64,000 nt of DNA, from assembly GCF_032594935.1 (NCBI RefSeq), contig NZ_CP118734.1, forward strand, positions 1 through 64,000, given 5' to 3'. The notes under the pieces were generated by a model that saw nothing but the letters and a program-made list of their open reading frames with translations, was not told where the DNA came from and made no database searches. Source of the DNA: Streptococcus sp. 29892 (lineage in GTDB: Bacteria > Bacillota > Bacilli > Lactobacillales > Streptococcaceae). Position 1 is the stretch's first letter, and every line of letters starts with the position of its first letter. Made by a program: the position numbers and the translations under genes. Shown piece after piece: positions 9,512 through 22,876 of this stretch.

Positions 9512-10792
9512 ATGCAGAAGAAACTGCTCGTATGGTTATTGCCAGTTTTATTTGGATGGCAGGTGGTTGATAGTACAGAAATACCGTTTAAACTCACAGC
9601 ACAAGAAGAATATGAATTGACTCAGACAGTATATGACCAGTATTTTCAGACTATCCCTCAAAATCCAAATGTGTTTCAAGTTGAAAATCTTTATTCTGAC
9701 CTAGAATTAACACAAGTAGTAGGTCAGTTGAAACCAAATCAGGCTTTTTCCATCACAGACGTGATTGTGAATTCCAAAAAAGAGTTGGTTTTTCAGATTG
9801 ACAATGCTTCCTATATTGTGGCAGATACCAATAAATTATTTGATGACGTCGTTTTAACAGAAACTCTTGTTGAGCAGACCTACTGGACAAATAAAAATCT
9901 TACTGTTCTATCTTCTCCGATAGCAAATCAAGCCAAGGAAGTCAAAACAGATATACAGGCTTATCAAGCTGTTACCATTTCTAAAATTTCTACTACGCCA
10001 ATAGGTGACTTTGCTTATGTCGCAGACAAGGGCTGGATTGCTATGGACGATTTGTCTACAGTTGACAATAGAATGGAAGCCGTTCAAGCCTTGCTCACAC
10101 AAAAATATTCTAAAAACAACATTGGAATATATGTTAAGCAACTTTCAACTGGTCAGTCAGCGGGTCTTAATCAAGATAAGGTGTTTTATTCTGCCAGTAT
10201 TGCTAAATTACCAATCCTTTACTATGTTCAGGAGCAAATCAATGCTGGTCAGATTGATTTGACAACGAAAGTCAAATATACAGCAGAATCCATGGTATTT
10301 CCTGGTGCTTATGTCGTTGGTGGTAGCGGTTCTTTATCAAAAACACCAGATAATAAAGAATATTCACTGGAAGAATTGATTAACAAGACTGCTAAAGAGT
10401 CAGATAATGTAGCCAGTAATTTACTTTCTTATTATGTGACACATAGATTTGATAAGGATTTTGAACAAATTATCACAGATGTTACAGACAGTAAGTGGGA
10501 CATGGTTACACGTGAAACAACGGCAGAAGTTGCGGGAACAATGATGGAAGCCTTGTATGAACAAGAAGGCTACGTTTTAGAAAGCCTTCTGTCAACACAA
10601 TTCGATAATCAGCGCATTTCAAAAGATATTGCCGTTCCAGTGGCCCATAAAATTGGTGATGCGGATGATGTCAAACATGACGTGGCCATTGTCTATGCAG
10701 AATCTCCGTTTGTTTTATCCATCTTTACAGATAAATCAAGCTATGATGAGATTACGCAAATTGCAAATGATATTTACGGGATTTTAAAGTAA
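9512..10792 (+). CDS. Secreted serine hydrolase of the beta-lactamase/PBP fold
   Basis: A 426-residue exported protein with a short N-terminal signal segment (MQKKLLVWLLPVLFGWQVV). All three motifs of serine penicillin-recognising enzymes are visible: SIAK (S229, K232), SDN in KESDNVASN, and a KxG box in HKIGDADD. About 190 residues precede the catalytic domain, possibly for wall interaction. It probably acts on peptidoglycan peptides or their mimics; resistance should not be assumed. RBS AAGGGAGGG is strong. tilS begins at the very next base. Confidence 0.85.
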   Translation: MQKKLLVWLLPVLFGWQVVDSTEIPFKLTAQEEYELTQTVYDQYFQTIPQNPNVFQVENLYSDLELTQVVGQLKPNQAFSITDVIVNSKKELVFQIDNASYIVADTNKLFDDVVLTETLVEQTYWTNKNLTVLSSPIANQAKEVKTDIQAYQAVTISKISTTPIGDFAYVADKGWIAMDDLSTVDNRMEAVQALLTQKYSKNNIGIYVKQLSTGQSAGLNQDKVFYSASIAKLPILYYVQEQINAGQIDLTTKVKYTAESMVFPGAYVVGGSGSLSKTPDNKEYSLEELINKTAKESDNVASNLLSYYVTHRFDKDFEQIITDVTDSKWDMVTRETTAEVAGTMMEALYEQEGYVLESLLSTQFDNQRISKDIAVPVAHKIGDADDVKHDVAIVYAESPFVLSIFTDKSSYDEITQIANDIYGILK

Positions 10793-12061
10793 ATGAAAAA
10801 TAGATTTTTAAAAGTGACACAGGAAGGTCACTTTTTTGATAAGCATGAGAAAGTTCTTGTAGCAGTTTCAGGTGGTTTGGATTCTATGAATTTATTTAAT
10901 CTTTTATACCAATGCCGACAAGAATTGGGAATTTCTCTGGGACTTGCCCATGTTAATCATGGACAAAGAGAAGAATCTATTAGTGAAGAAAGCTACCTTA
11001 AGCAGTTAGCAGAGGATTGTACGGTTCCATTCTATCTATCACATTTTGAAGGAATGTTTTCAGAAGAAGCAGCGAGGAAATGGCGTTACGCATTCTTTGC
11101 GAAAATCATGGAGCAGGAAGGCTACACTGCACTGGTAACAGCCCACCATGCTGATGACCAAGCAGAGACAGTTTTGATGCGTTTGATTCGAGGAAGTCGC
11201 TTGCGACATCTGTCTGCTATTCAGCCTATCCAACCCTTTGCAAGCGGAGAACTCATTCGGCCACTCTTGTCTTTTAAAAAGTCTGACTTTGATACTGTGT
11301 TTCATTTTGAAGATGCTAGCAATCTTAGCTCAACCTATTTCAGAAATAGAGTTCGGCATGCTTATTTACCGCAATTTAAACAGGAAAATCCTAAAATTGA
11401 AAAAGCTCTATGTCACCTTGCAGATGATACCAGTAATTTATTACAGGCTTTGCGAGATTTAACCAACCATTTATCTGTAACAGATTTGACAAGTTTTCGA
11501 CAGCAGACCCAGGCTGTACAGACTTATCTGCTAGAGGAGTATGTAGAGAAATTCCCTGATTTGCAACTATCACGTTCGCAATTTAATGAGCTCCTTCATA
11601 TTTTGCAATCAAAAGCCAACTATAGACATCTACTAAAAAATAATTATATTCTAGAAAAAGAGTATGATAGTTTCAAAATTTATAAAATAGGACCTCAGAC
11701 GGATGAGCAAAAAGAGCCAGTCATGGTAGAATCAGAAGGTATTTTTTCTTATGGTTCTTACATTTTTTCTCTCAATCAACCCCTTGAAAATACTGAGCAG
11801 ATTTTATATTTTCCAAGTGAGGTTCCAATTCGATTGCGGGGCAGGCAGGCAGGAGATACTATCCTGATAAATGGTGTGAATAAAAAAGTTCGCCGCTGGT
11901 TTATTGACAATAAAATACCTCAACAAGTACGACAAGAGGCTGTTATTATTGAACAAGCAGGAGAAATTTATGGAATTGCCAATCTTGCTAGCAGTGATTT
12001 GAGTAAATCAATAAAAAATGATATAATCAAAGCTACCTTATATATTAAAATGAAAGAGTAG
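10793..12061 (+). CDS. tilS: tRNA(Ile)-lysidine synthetase
   Basis: TilS changes the wobble C of tRNA-Ile2(CAU) to lysidine so that it reads AUA and is charged with isoleucine. The PP-loop SGGLDS is at residues 26-31, and HHADDQAET follows. The C-terminal domain carries [11 protein letters not shown] and [13 protein letters not shown]. The ATG directly abuts the preceding TAA. A likely substrate tRNA is encoded at 20875 in this window. Confidence 0.97.
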   Translation: MKNRFLKVTQEGHFFDKHEKVLVAVSGGLDSMNLFNLLYQCRQELGISLGLAHVNHGQREESISEESYLKQLAEDCTVPFYLSHFEGMFSEEAARKWRYAFFAKIMEQEGYTALVTAHHADDQAETVLMRLIRGSRLRHLSAIQPIQPFASGELIRPLLSFKKSDFDTVFHFEDASNLSSTYFRNRVRHAYLPQFKQENPKIEKALCHLADDTSNLLQALRDLTNHLSVTDLTSFRQQTQAVQTYLLEEYVEKFPDLQLSRSQFNELLHILQSKANYRHLLKNNYILEKEYDSFKIYKIGPQTDEQKEPVMVESEGIFSYGSYIFSLNQPLENTEQILYFPSEVPIRLRGRQAGDTILINGVNKKVRRWFIDNKIPQQVRQEAVIIEQAGEIYGIANLASSDLSKSIKNDIIKATLYIKMKE

Positions 12062-12068
12062 AACAACT

Positions 12069-12611
12069 ATGTTGGACAAAGATATTAAGAAAATTCTTGT
12101 TTCAGAAGAAGAAATTGTTGCAAAATGTAAAGAACTTGGGCAAATTCTAGCAAACGATTACGCAGATAAGAACCCTATTCTTGTTGGAATTTTAAAAGGT
12201 TCTATTCCATTTATGGCAGAATTGATGAAGCATATTGATGCGCATATCGAAACGGATTATATGGTTGTTTCAAGCTATCATGGTGGTACGGAGAGTAGCG
12301 GAACTGTTAAAATCATCAAGGATTTAGATAACAGTGTTGCTGGTCGTCATATTATCTTTGTTGAGGATATTATTGATACTGGTCGTACCTTGAAGGAATT
12401 GAAAGAGCTTTTTGCATTCCGTCAAGCAGCTTCAATCAAGATTGCTACATTACTTGATAAACCAGAAGGTCGTGTAGTTGAAATTGAGCCAGACTATACT
12501 TGCTTCACTATTCCAAATGAATTTGTAGTTGGCTTTGGATTAGACTACGATGAAAACTACCGTAACCTTCCTTACGTTGGTGTACTAAAAGAGGAAGTTT
12601 ATACAAAATAG
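12069..12611 (+). CDS. hpt: Hypoxanthine-guanine phosphoribosyltransferase
   Basis: Converts hypoxanthine or guanine plus PRPP to IMP or GMP (purine salvage). The PRPP-binding motif [10 protein letters not shown] is at residues 98-107. The 180-residue length is standard. It sits between tilS and ftsH, the order shared by Bacillus and Streptococcus, with only 7 bases after tilS. Confidence 0.97.
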   Translation: MLDKDIKKILVSEEEIVAKCKELGQILANDYADKNPILVGILKGSIPFMAELMKHIDAHIETDYMVVSSYHGGTESSGTVKIIKDLDNSVAGRHIIFVEDIIDTGRTLKELKELFAFRQAASIKIATLLDKPEGRVVEIEPDYTCFTIPNEFVVGFGLDYDENYRNLPYVGVLKEEVYTK

Positions 12612-12632
12612 AAAAAGGTTTCCTACTATATT

Positions 12633-14606
12633 ATGAACAATCAACCAAATAAAGGATTTATAAGAAATCCTTTTCTCATTATTCTTGTCATCGCGACCAT
12701 TCTTACAGCATTCCAATTTTTTAATGCAGGTCAACAGGTTGCGACTCAAGAAATCAGCTATTCACAAGTTATTACCGAGCTTAAGAATAATAACGTTTCA
12801 GAATTGACCTATCAACCAGATTCAAGTGTTATTGAAATTACTGGTAAGTACAAGACAGAACAGACTGCAACTGATGAACTAGCTTCTTCTATTAAGCTAT
12901 TCCAAGTGTCAAATACTGTTACCTATAAAAACTTTAAATCGCTTATTCTACCGTCTGAAACAAATTTATCAGAATTACAAACCCTAGCAAATGAAAATGG
13001 TGTTAAGGTAACCATTAAACCAGAAAGTTCTAATGGACTATGGTTAAATATCATCTTTAATTTGTTACCGCTTGTTATCGTTGGTGTATTTTTCATGATG
13101 ATGATGAACCAGGGTGGTGGCGGAGCTCGAGGAGCAATGAACTTTGGACGAAACAAAGCAAAAGCTCTTGAGCAAAGCAATATCAAAGTTCGTTTCTCAG
13201 ATGTCGCAGGTGCAGAAGAAGAAAAACAAGAATTGGTAGAAGTGGTAGAGTTTTTGAAAGATCCTAAACGCTTTACCAAGCTTGGTGCCCGTATTCCAGC
13301 AGGTGTCTTATTAGAGGGACCTCCAGGAACAGGTAAAACTCTTTTGGCAAAAGCTGTAGCAGGTGAAGCAGGTGTTCCATTCTTCTCGATTTCTGGTTCT
13401 GATTTCGTTGAAATGTTTGTCGGTGTCGGTGCCAGCCGTGTTCGTTCATTATTTGAAGATGCAAAAAAAGCAGCACCAGCTATCATTTTCATCGATGAAA
13501 TCGATGCTGTCGGTCGCCAACGTGGTGTCGGCATGGGTGGTGGTAATGACGAACGGGAACAAACCCTCAACCAACTCTTGATTGAAATGGATGGATTTGA
13601 AGGCAACGAAGGGATTATCGTCATTGCCGCAACCAACCGTAGTGATGTTTTAGACCCGGCCCTTCTTCGTCCAGGACGTTTTGACCGTAAGGTATTGGTT
13701 GGTCGTCCAGATGTCAAGGGTCGCGAAGCAATCCTTAAAGTTCATGCGAAGAATAAACCATTAGCAGCAGATGTAGACTTGAAATTGGTTGCTCAGCAAA
13801 CTCCAGGTTTTGTTGGTGCTGATTTAGAGAACGTTCTTAACGAAGCAGCCCTTGTAGCCGCACGTCGAAACAAAACTGTCATTGATGCTTCAGATATTGA
13901 TGAAGCAGAAGACCGTGTTATTGCAGGACCTTCTAAGAAAGACCGCCAAATTTCAGCTAAAGAACGTGAGATCGTTGCCTACCATGAAGCTGGTCATACG
14001 ATTGTTGGACTTGTCTTATCAAATGCACGTGAAGTTCATAAAGTTACTATTGTACCACGTGGCCGTGCTGGTGGTTACATGATTGCCCTTCCAAAAGAAG
14101 ACCAAATGCTCCTATCTAAAGAAGATATGAAAGAGCAATTAGCTGGTCTTATGGGTGGACGTGTCGCAGAAGAAATTATTTTCAATACCCAAACAACAGG
14201 TGCCTCAAATGATTTTGAACAAGCGACACAGATGGCGCGTGCTATGGTTGCAGAATATGGTATGAGTGAAAAAATGGGTCCAATGCAATACGAAGGTAGT
14301 CATGCTATGTTTGGTGGACAAACAACTCACAAACACATATCAGAACAAACTGCCTATGAATTAGACAACGAAGTCCGTGATTTGCTGAATGAAGCTCGCA
14401 ATAAAGCGGCTGAAATTATTCATTCTAATCGCGAAACTCATAAATTAATCGCAGAAGCCTTGCTTAAATACGAAACTCTTGATAGTGTTCAAATTAAATC
14501 TCTTTATGAAACAGGCAAAATGCCAGAGAATATTGAACACGAGGACGAGGATGTTCATCCCCTTTCTTACGAAGAAGTAAAAGAGAAGATTAATACGAAG
14601 GAATAA
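12633..14606 (+). CDS. ftsH: ATP-dependent zinc metalloprotease FtsH
   Basis: A membrane AAA+ protease that degrades misfolded and regulatory membrane proteins. Two N-terminal membrane helices (about 10-29 and 133-153) flank an extracytoplasmic loop. The Walker A GPPGTGKT is at 229-236, the second region of homology includes RPGRFDR, and the zinc site HEAGH is at 451-455. Length 657 is normal. No clear ribosome binding site is visible beyond GAAAAAGG; the ATG at 12633 is the only sensible start. Confidence 0.97.
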   Translation: MNNQPNKGFIRNPFLIILVIATILTAFQFFNAGQQVATQEISYSQVITELKNNNVSELTYQPDSSVIEITGKYKTEQTATDELASSIKLFQVSNTVTYKNFKSLILPSETNLSELQTLANENGVKVTIKPESSNGLWLNIIFNLLPLVIVGVFFMMMMNQGGGGARGAMNFGRNKAKALEQSNIKVRFSDVAGAEEEKQELVEVVEFLKDPKRFTKLGARIPAGVLLEGPPGTGKTLLAKAVAGEAGVPFFSISGSDFVEMFVGVGASRVRSLFEDAKKAAPAIIFIDEIDAVGRQRGVGMGGGNDEREQTLNQLLIEMDGFEGNEGIIVIAATNRSDVLDPALLRPGRFDRKVLVGRPDVKGREAILKVHAKNKPLAADVDLKLVAQQTPGFVGADLENVLNEAALVAARRNKTVIDASDIDEAEDRVIAGPSKKDRQISAKEREIVAYHEAGHTIVGLVLSNAREVHKVTIVPRGRAGGYMIALPKEDQMLLSKEDMKEQLAGLMGGRVAEEIIFNTQTTGASNDFEQATQMARAMVAEYGMSEKMGPMQYEGSHAMFGGQTTHKHISEQTAYELDNEVRDLLNEARNKAAEIIHSNRETHKLIAEALLKYETLDSVQIKSLYETGKMPENIEHEDEDVHPLSYEEVKEKINTKE

Positions 14607-14610
14607 ATTT

Positions 14611-14646
14611 AACAGCTGATAATCATTTGAGGTTATCAGCTGTTCT
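14611..14646 (+). terminator. Hairpin after ftsH
   Basis: AACAGCTGATAA pairs perfectly with TTATCAGCTGTT (12 bp). The T run is poor, so it may act partly as an RNA-stabilising or processing hairpin. Confidence 0.7.
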
Positions 14647-14686
14647 TAATAAAAGGTAAAGATCAAAAAAGTTTTCAAAAAAATAG

Positions 14687-14715
14687 TTGACAAGTAGATA
14701 AGAAGATGATAAAAT
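14687..14715 (+). promoter_or_regulatory. rrn promoter P1
   Basis: TTGACA at 14687-14692 and TAAAAT at 14710-14715 are separated by exactly 17 bases. Confidence 0.85.
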
Positions 14716-14780
14716 GAATGGGTTGTCAAATCTTCGTCTCTGTTAACACTAAAGAAATTAAAAAAAGTTTCAAAAAATAG

Positions 14781-14809
14781 TTGACAAGCCGTTGAAGAAA
14801 TGATAAACT
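14781..14809 (+). promoter_or_regulatory. rrn promoter P2
   Basis: TTGACA at 14781-14786 and TAAACT at 14804-14809 with a 17-base spacer. The sequence AAAAATAGTTGACA is repeated from P1, showing duplicated promoters. The 361-base stretch between ftsH and 16S holds only the hairpin, these promoters and the rRNA leader; no gene is visible. Confidence 0.85.
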
Positions 14810-14966
14810 AAGATAGTTGTCGCAAGAGAGTGATGACGAACAAGACCTTTGAAAATTAAAGAAGACGAACCAAACGTGCAGGGTGATTTATCTGATGATA
14901 AATCGTCAATAACGAAAAAAACAATAAAACGGAAAGCTAGTGATAGCTTGAGTTTGAATCAAAACT

Positions 14967-16529
<1,563 letters not shown>

Positions 16530-16575
16530 AAACGGAACCTGTACGTTAATCTTCTTTAATTTTGAGAGGTCTTGT

Positions 16576-16648
16576 GGGGCCTTAGCTCAGCTGGGAGAGC
16601 GCCTGCTTTGCACGCAGGAGGTCAGCGGTTCGATCCCGCTAGGCTCCA
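16576..16648 (+). tRNA. tRNA-Ala (TGC)
   Basis: Full cloverleaf in the 16S-23S spacer; acceptor GGGGCCT/AGGCTCC, anticodon TGC in CTTTGCACG, T loop TTCGATC. No encoded CCA. Confidence 0.97.
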
Positions 16649-16814
16649 TTAACAACGGAAGTTGTTAAGGAATTGTCCATTGAAAATTGAATATCTATCA
16701 AACATTCCTGATGTATCTGCAAGGATACATTAAGAAATAGTAACAAGAAAATAAACCGAAAACGCTGTGAATATTTAATGAGTTTTCTAATTTTTGAAAA
16801 AATTAGGTTAATAA

Positions 16815-19715
<2,901 letters not shown>

Positions 19716-19808
19716 TAGATAAGCAAAATTCAACGAAGTCAATATTGACAAGCGTCCGGTTTCTTGTTAGAATATAGATATTCAATTTTGAGTTGACAAG
19801 ACTCAGTA

Positions 19809-19925
19809 GTTAAGTGACGATAGCCTAGGAGATACACCTGTTCCCATGCCGAACACAGCAGTTAAGCCCTAGAACGCCTGAAGTAGTTGGGGGTTGCCCC
19901 CTGTGAGATACGGTAGTCGCTTAGC
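19809..19925 (+). rRNA. rrf: 5S ribosomal RNA
   Basis: About 117 bases with CCGAACACAGCAGTTAAGCC and pairing termini (TTAAGTGACG / CGCTTAGC). Last rRNA of the operon. Confidence 0.97.
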
Positions 19926-19930
19926 AAATA

Positions 19931-20003
19931 GGGAGTTTAGCTCAGCTGGGAGAGCATCTGCCTTACAAGCAGAGGGTCAGCGGTTCGATCCCGTTAACTC
20001 CCA
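19931..20003 (+). tRNA. tRNA-Val (TAC)
   Basis: Acceptor GGGAGTT/AACTCCC, anticodon loop CTTACAA. First tRNA of the long cluster after 5S. Confidence 0.97.
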
Positions 20004-20005
20004 TA

Positions 20006-20078
20006 GGTCCCGTAGTGTAGCGGTTATCACGTCGCCCTGTCACGGCGAAGATCGCGGGTTCGATTCCCGTCGGGACCG
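20006..20078 (+). tRNA. tRNA-Asp (GTC)
   Basis: Acceptor GGTCCCG/CGGGACC, anticodon loop CTGTCAC, discriminator G. Confidence 0.97.
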
Positions 20079-20143
20079 TTCAAATAGTCTGGGAGACTAT
20101 TTGAAGTTGGAAATAGAGCAAACAGAGTTTGCGTCATATTTAC

Positions 20144-20216
20144 GACTCGTTAGCTCAGTTGGTAGAGCAATTGACTTTTAATCAATGGGTCGCTGGTTCG
20201 AGCCCAGCACGAGTCA
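20144..20216 (+). tRNA. tRNA-Lys (TTT)
   Basis: Acceptor GACTCGT/ACGAGTC, anticodon loop CTTTTAA. Confidence 0.97.
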
Positions 20217-20219
20217 TAT

Positions 20220-20301
20220 GCGGGTTTGGCGGAATTGGCAGACGCACCAGATTTAGGATCTGGCGCTTTCGGGCGTGGGGGTTCAAGTCCCTTAACCCGC
20301 A
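20220..20301 (+). tRNA. tRNA-Leu (TAG)
   Basis: Long variable arm, acceptor GCGGGTT/AACCCGC, anticodon loop TTTAGGA. Confidence 0.97.
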
Positions 20302-20318
20302 TAAGGAAATACTAATAA

Positions 20319-20391
20319 GCCGGCTTAGCTCAGTTGGTAGAGCATCTGATTTGTAATCAGAGGGTCGCGTGTTCAAGTCATGTAGCCGGCA
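20319..20391 (+). tRNA. tRNA-Thr (TGT)
   Basis: Acceptor GCCGGCT/AGCCGGC, anticodon loop TTTGTAA. Confidence 0.97.
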
Positions 20392-20403
20392 TTTGAAGAG
20401 ATT

Positions 20404-20475
20404 GCGAACGTAGTTCAGTGGTAGAACACCACCTTGCCAAGGTGGGGGTCGCGGGTTCGAATCCCGTCGTTCGCT
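20404..20475 (+). tRNA. tRNA-Gly (GCC)
   Basis: Acceptor GCGAACG/CGTTCGC, anticodon loop TTGCCAA, discriminator T. Confidence 0.97.
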
Positions 20476-20482
20476 TTGAGAG

Positions 20483-20566
20483 GCCGGGGTGGCGGAACTG
20501 GCAGACGCACAGGACTTAAAATCCTGCGATGGCAACATCGTACCGGTTCGATTCCGGTCCTCGGCA
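20483..20566 (+). tRNA. tRNA-Leu (TAA)
   Basis: Long variable arm, acceptor start GCCGGGG with end CTCGGC, anticodon loop CTTAAAA. Confidence 0.96.
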
Positions 20567-20580
20567 TGGACTTTATAGAA

Positions 20581-20654
20581 GCACCCTTAGCTCAACTGGA
20601 TAGAGTACCTGACTACGAATCAGGCGGTTAGAGGTTCGAATCCTCTAGGGTGCA
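20581..20654 (+). tRNA. tRNA-Arg (ACG)
   Basis: Acceptor GCACCCT/AGGGTGC, anticodon loop CTACGAA; the A34 is the target of TadA. Confidence 0.97.
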
Positions 20655-20701
20655 TGACTCGCTTAATGATGTCATTAGGGGAGCTTTATTTTTAATAACA
20701 G

Positions 20702-20775
20702 CGGGAAGTAGCTCAGCTTGGTAGAGTACTTGGTTTGGGACCAAGGTGTCGCAGGTTCGAATCCTGTCTTCCCGA
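20702..20775 (+). tRNA. tRNA-Pro (TGG)
   Basis: Acceptor CGGGAAG/CTTCCCG, anticodon loop TTTGGGA. Confidence 0.97.
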
Positions 20776-20784
20776 TTTATATTT

Positions 20785-20858
20785 GGCGGTGTAGCTCAGC
20801 TGGCTAGAGCGTCCGGTTCATACCCGGGAGGTCGGGGGTTCGATCCCCTTCGCCGCTA
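20785..20858 (+). tRNA. tRNA-Met (CAT), elongator
   Basis: Acceptor GGCGGTG pairs with CGCCGCT through a G1-U72 pair. Anticodon loop TTCATAC. It lacks the C1xA72 mismatch of initiators, and positions 4-5 are GG, unlike the Ile2 tRNA next to it. Confidence 0.9.
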
Positions 20859-20874
20859 TTTACTCTTGTTTGCT

Positions 20875-20948
20875 GGACCTTTAGCTCAGCTGGTTAGAGC
20901 TCTCGGCTCATAACCGAGCGGTCGTAGGTTCAAGTCCTACAAGGTCCA
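20875..20948 (+). tRNA. tRNA with CAT anticodon, probably tRNA-Ile2 (lysidine)
   Basis: Acceptor GGACCTT/AAGGTCC gives C4-G69 and C5-G68, the pairs TilS recognises in E. coli tRNA-Ile2. The anticodon loop is CTCATAA. Automated callers often label this Met. It differs throughout from the Met tRNA 17 bases upstream. The Ile2 reading is an inference from identity elements and from the presence of tilS. Confidence 0.75.
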
Positions 20949-20953
20949 TAATT

Positions 20954-21043
20954 GGAGGATTACCCAAGTCCGGCTGAAGGGAACGGTCTTGAAAACCGTC
21001 AGGCGTGTAAAAGCGTGCGTGGGTTCGAATCCCACATCCTCCT
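20954..21043 (+). tRNA. tRNA-Ser (TGA)
   Basis: Long variable arm, acceptor GGAGGAT/ATCCTCC, anticodon loop CTTGAAA. Confidence 0.96.
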
Positions 21044-21051
21044 TTCACTAC

Positions 21052-21105
21052 CGTGGGATGGAGTTTCTTTGACTTGTGGTCGTAGGTTCCAATTCAGGTC
21101 CACAA
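21052..21105 (+). pseudogene. Relic of initiator tRNA-fMet, anticodon arm deleted
   Basis: The 5' part CGTGGGATGGAG matches the initiator-tRNA start (CGCGGGATGGAG type). The 3' part GGTCGTAGGTTCCAATTCAGGTCCACAA matches the variable/T arm and acceptor in piecewise fashion. The D-loop half and the whole anticodon arm are missing, and only 54 bases remain. The C1xA72 mismatch typical of initiators is kept. It lies between tRNA-Ser and tRNA-Phe, the place of fMet in related streptococcal clusters. It cannot function as a tRNA. Confidence 0.7.
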
Positions 21106-21114
21106 TAATCTTAT

Positions 21115-21187
21115 GGCTCGGTAGCTCAGTTGGTAGAGCAATGGATTGAAGCTCCATGTGTCGGCGGTTCGATTCCGTCTCGCGCCA
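21115..21187 (+). tRNA. tRNA-Phe (GAA)
   Basis: Anticodon loop TTGAAGC; acceptor GGCTCGG against TCGCGCC leaves one mismatch at pair 4-69 but the cloverleaf is otherwise sound. Confidence 0.93.
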
Positions 21188-21215
21188 TTATTTACTTGTC
21201 CAAGTATATGTTCTT

Positions 21216-21289
<74 letters not shown>

Positions 21290-21304
21290 TTATATTGTAT
21301 AAAT

Positions 21305-21392
21305 GGAGAATTACTCAAGAGGCTGAAGAGGACGGTTTGCTAAATCGTTAGGTCGGGTAACTGGCGCAAGGGTTCGAATCCCTTATTCTCCG
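21305..21392 (+). tRNA. tRNA-Ser (GCT)
   Basis: Long variable arm, acceptor GGAGAAT/ATTCTCC, anticodon loop TTGCTAA, discriminator G. Last tRNA of the cluster. Confidence 0.96.
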
Positions 21393-21397
21393 TAATG

Positions 21398-21427
21398 AAC
21401 GAGATTATCATTTGATATTCTCGTTTT
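21398..21427 (+). terminator. Terminator of the rRNA-tRNA operon
   Basis: AACGAGA pairs with TCTCGTT, with further internal pairing, followed by T residues. Confidence 0.75.
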
Positions 21428-21449
21428 ATTGTATCTTATTGGAGGAGCC

Positions 21450-22286
21450 ATGAATAAATTTTCTAAATTGTTGATTGCAATTTCAGTTTTTCTGTTGTTG
21501 TCATTTTCATTATTGTTTTTAACTTTTTCAAAGGGAGCAGAGTTACCCTTTGTCAATTCTTCTATAAATTTACTCGTTAGACCAATTCAATCTTTTTTAT
21601 CAGTTCCTACTAGGTTTTTCTCTGACCAACAGTCCTCTCTTTCGCATTTGTTTGCTACCTACGAAGAAAATAAGGAATTAAAGAAGTCTTTGCTCTCAGT
21701 ACAAGATTTCGCAAATGAGAATGCTAGTTTAAAAGCTGAAAATGAGACATTGCGAAAGAGTTTAGAAATGGCTTCGTCTTTCCCAGAGAAAGGGTATATT
21801 GCAGGTTCAGTTTTGGTTAGAACACCTGCTTCATGGTCGGAGCAGGTGACCATAGATGTTGGTCAGAATATGGGGATTTCTGAAAATGCTCTGGTAGTTG
21901 CAAATGGTGGTTTAGTTGGTGTAGTTAGCTCCATTGAGGAGAACTCATCAGTGGTAAAATTGTTTACTAATGCTGATGATTTTACCAAACTTCCAGTAAA
22001 AATAAGCACCAATTCCAAGGATATATACGGGATTTTAGCTGGTTTTGATTTGGATTCAAATAGTTTTATTATCAATCAGTTAAATGCTACGGATGATATT
22101 GCGGTTGGTAGTAACGTTGTGACGAGTGATTTGGCTGGTGCGACACCTGCTAACGTTCAAATTGGAAAAGTTCGTTCGGTTAAGGCTAGCAGCAATAACT
22201 TAAATCGTGAACTATATGTAGAGCCTTCAGCTAGTTTTTCATCAATATATTCAGTATTAGTAGTGGGTCAATCAGATGCGCAATAG
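21450..22286 (+). CDS. mreC: Rod shape-determining protein MreC
   Basis: MreC organises peripheral (sidewall) peptidoglycan synthesis. There is one N-terminal membrane helix (about 9-28), then a coiled coil (about 65-105), then the beta-barrel MreC domain. GGAGGAG at 21441-21447 fixes the ATG at 21450. An upstream in-frame TTG would overlap the terminator of the tRNA operon. About 278 residues, normal length. It overlaps mreD by 11 bases. Confidence 0.95.
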   Translation: MNKFSKLLIAISVFLLLSFSLLFLTFSKGAELPFVNSSINLLVRPIQSFLSVPTRFFSDQQSSLSHLFATYEENKELKKSLLSVQDFANENASLKAENETLRKSLEMASSFPEKGYIAGSVLVRTPASWSEQVTIDVGQNMGISENALVVANGGLVGVVSSIEENSSVVKLFTNADDFTKLPVKISTNSKDIYGILAGFDLDSNSFIINQLNATDDIAVGSNVVTSDLAGATPANVQIGKVRSVKASSNNLNRELYVEPSASFSSIYSVLVVGQSDAQ

Positions 22287-22791
22287 AGTTTTAGAATTTT
22301 TCATGTTTCCTGTTCTGTTTTTAGTTTTGTTGATTGATGGGCAGGTATCGACTCTTTTATCCAATATGTCAGCTGGCTTATTTGCTATATCTTGCCATAT
22401 CTTATTTATGCTTGCTATTTTTTATGCAAACTATGTTTCTCTCTCTATTTCTCTTGTTGTTTTTACTTTATTAGGATTGATTTATGATATATCTTATCTT
22501 TCCTTAGTAGGAATTGCAACGACCACTTTTCCTCTTGTTATTTTTTGTATTTATTTCTATTTTAAAGGTGTTGGAAATAAGAGTTCAATCAATCTATTGA
22601 TTTTGCTAGTTTCTATTTTTCAATTTGAATTTATTAGTTATTTATTTGCTAGAGTATTTCAGATGACAAATTTGTCTGTTTTCATCTTTGTTTTTAATAA
22701 ATTACTACCGAGTTTATTATTTAATCTTATTTTGTTTTTACTTATCCAACCTGTCTTAGAACGGATTTTTGGAATTACGAATAAGACATAG
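22276..22791 (+). CDS. mreD: Rod shape-determining protein MreD
   Basis: A 171-residue hydrophobic protein with about five membrane helices and few charged residues. It is the usual partner of MreC in the elongasome. It begins inside mreC and shares its transcript. The last codons contain the sequence TACGAATA (see findings). Confidence 0.92.
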   Translation: MRNRVLEFFMFPVLFLVLLIDGQVSTLLSNMSAGLFAISCHILFMLAIFYANYVSLSISLVVFTLLGLIYDISYLSLVGIATTTFPLVIFCIYFYFKGVGNKSSINLLILLVSIFQFEFISYLFARVFQMTNLSVFIFVFNKLLPSLLFNLILFLLIQPVLERIFGITNKT

Positions 22792-22794
22792 AAA

Positions 22795-22811
22795 TGTAAT
22801 AATTGCGTAAT
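22795..22811 (+). promoter_or_regulatory. Candidate WalR (VicR) box upstream of pcsB
   Basis: TGTAAT-AATTG-CGTAAT fits the streptococcal VicR pattern TGTnAn-N5-nGTnA. Pneumococcal pcsB is a known WalRK target. It overlaps the mreD terminator stem, so it could also be coincidental. Confidence 0.45.
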
Positions 22812-22830
22812 ATACTTACGCAATTTTTTT
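22801..22830 (+). terminator. Terminator after mreD
   Basis: AATTGCGTAA/TTACGCAATT perfect 10-bp stem with T run. Confidence 0.9.
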
Positions 22831-22837
22831 GTTAAAA

Positions 22838-22846
22838 TGGTATAGT
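22838..22846 (+). promoter_or_regulatory. Extended -10 of pcsB
   Basis: TGGTATAGT is an extended -10 located 27 bases downstream of the candidate WalR box, with no good -35. Confidence 0.6.
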
Positions 22847-22876
22847 CAGAAAGTATAGAGGAGTTAGTATTAGTTT

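Noticed and set aside
9512..10792. Beta-lactamase resistance gene
   Set aside because: Has SxxK, SDN and KxG motifs, but context and long N-terminal region point to a housekeeping wall-associated hydrolase; resistance is not supported.
12923..13717. Long reverse-strand frame (264 codons) in ftsH
   Set aside because: Shadow of the strongly biased ftsH coding strand; composition is rich in S, P and R as expected for an antisense frame.
14607..14966. Search for comX beside the rRNA operon, where pneumococcus has it
   Set aside because: The gap holds only a hairpin, two promoters and the rRNA leader; no sigma factor gene fits.
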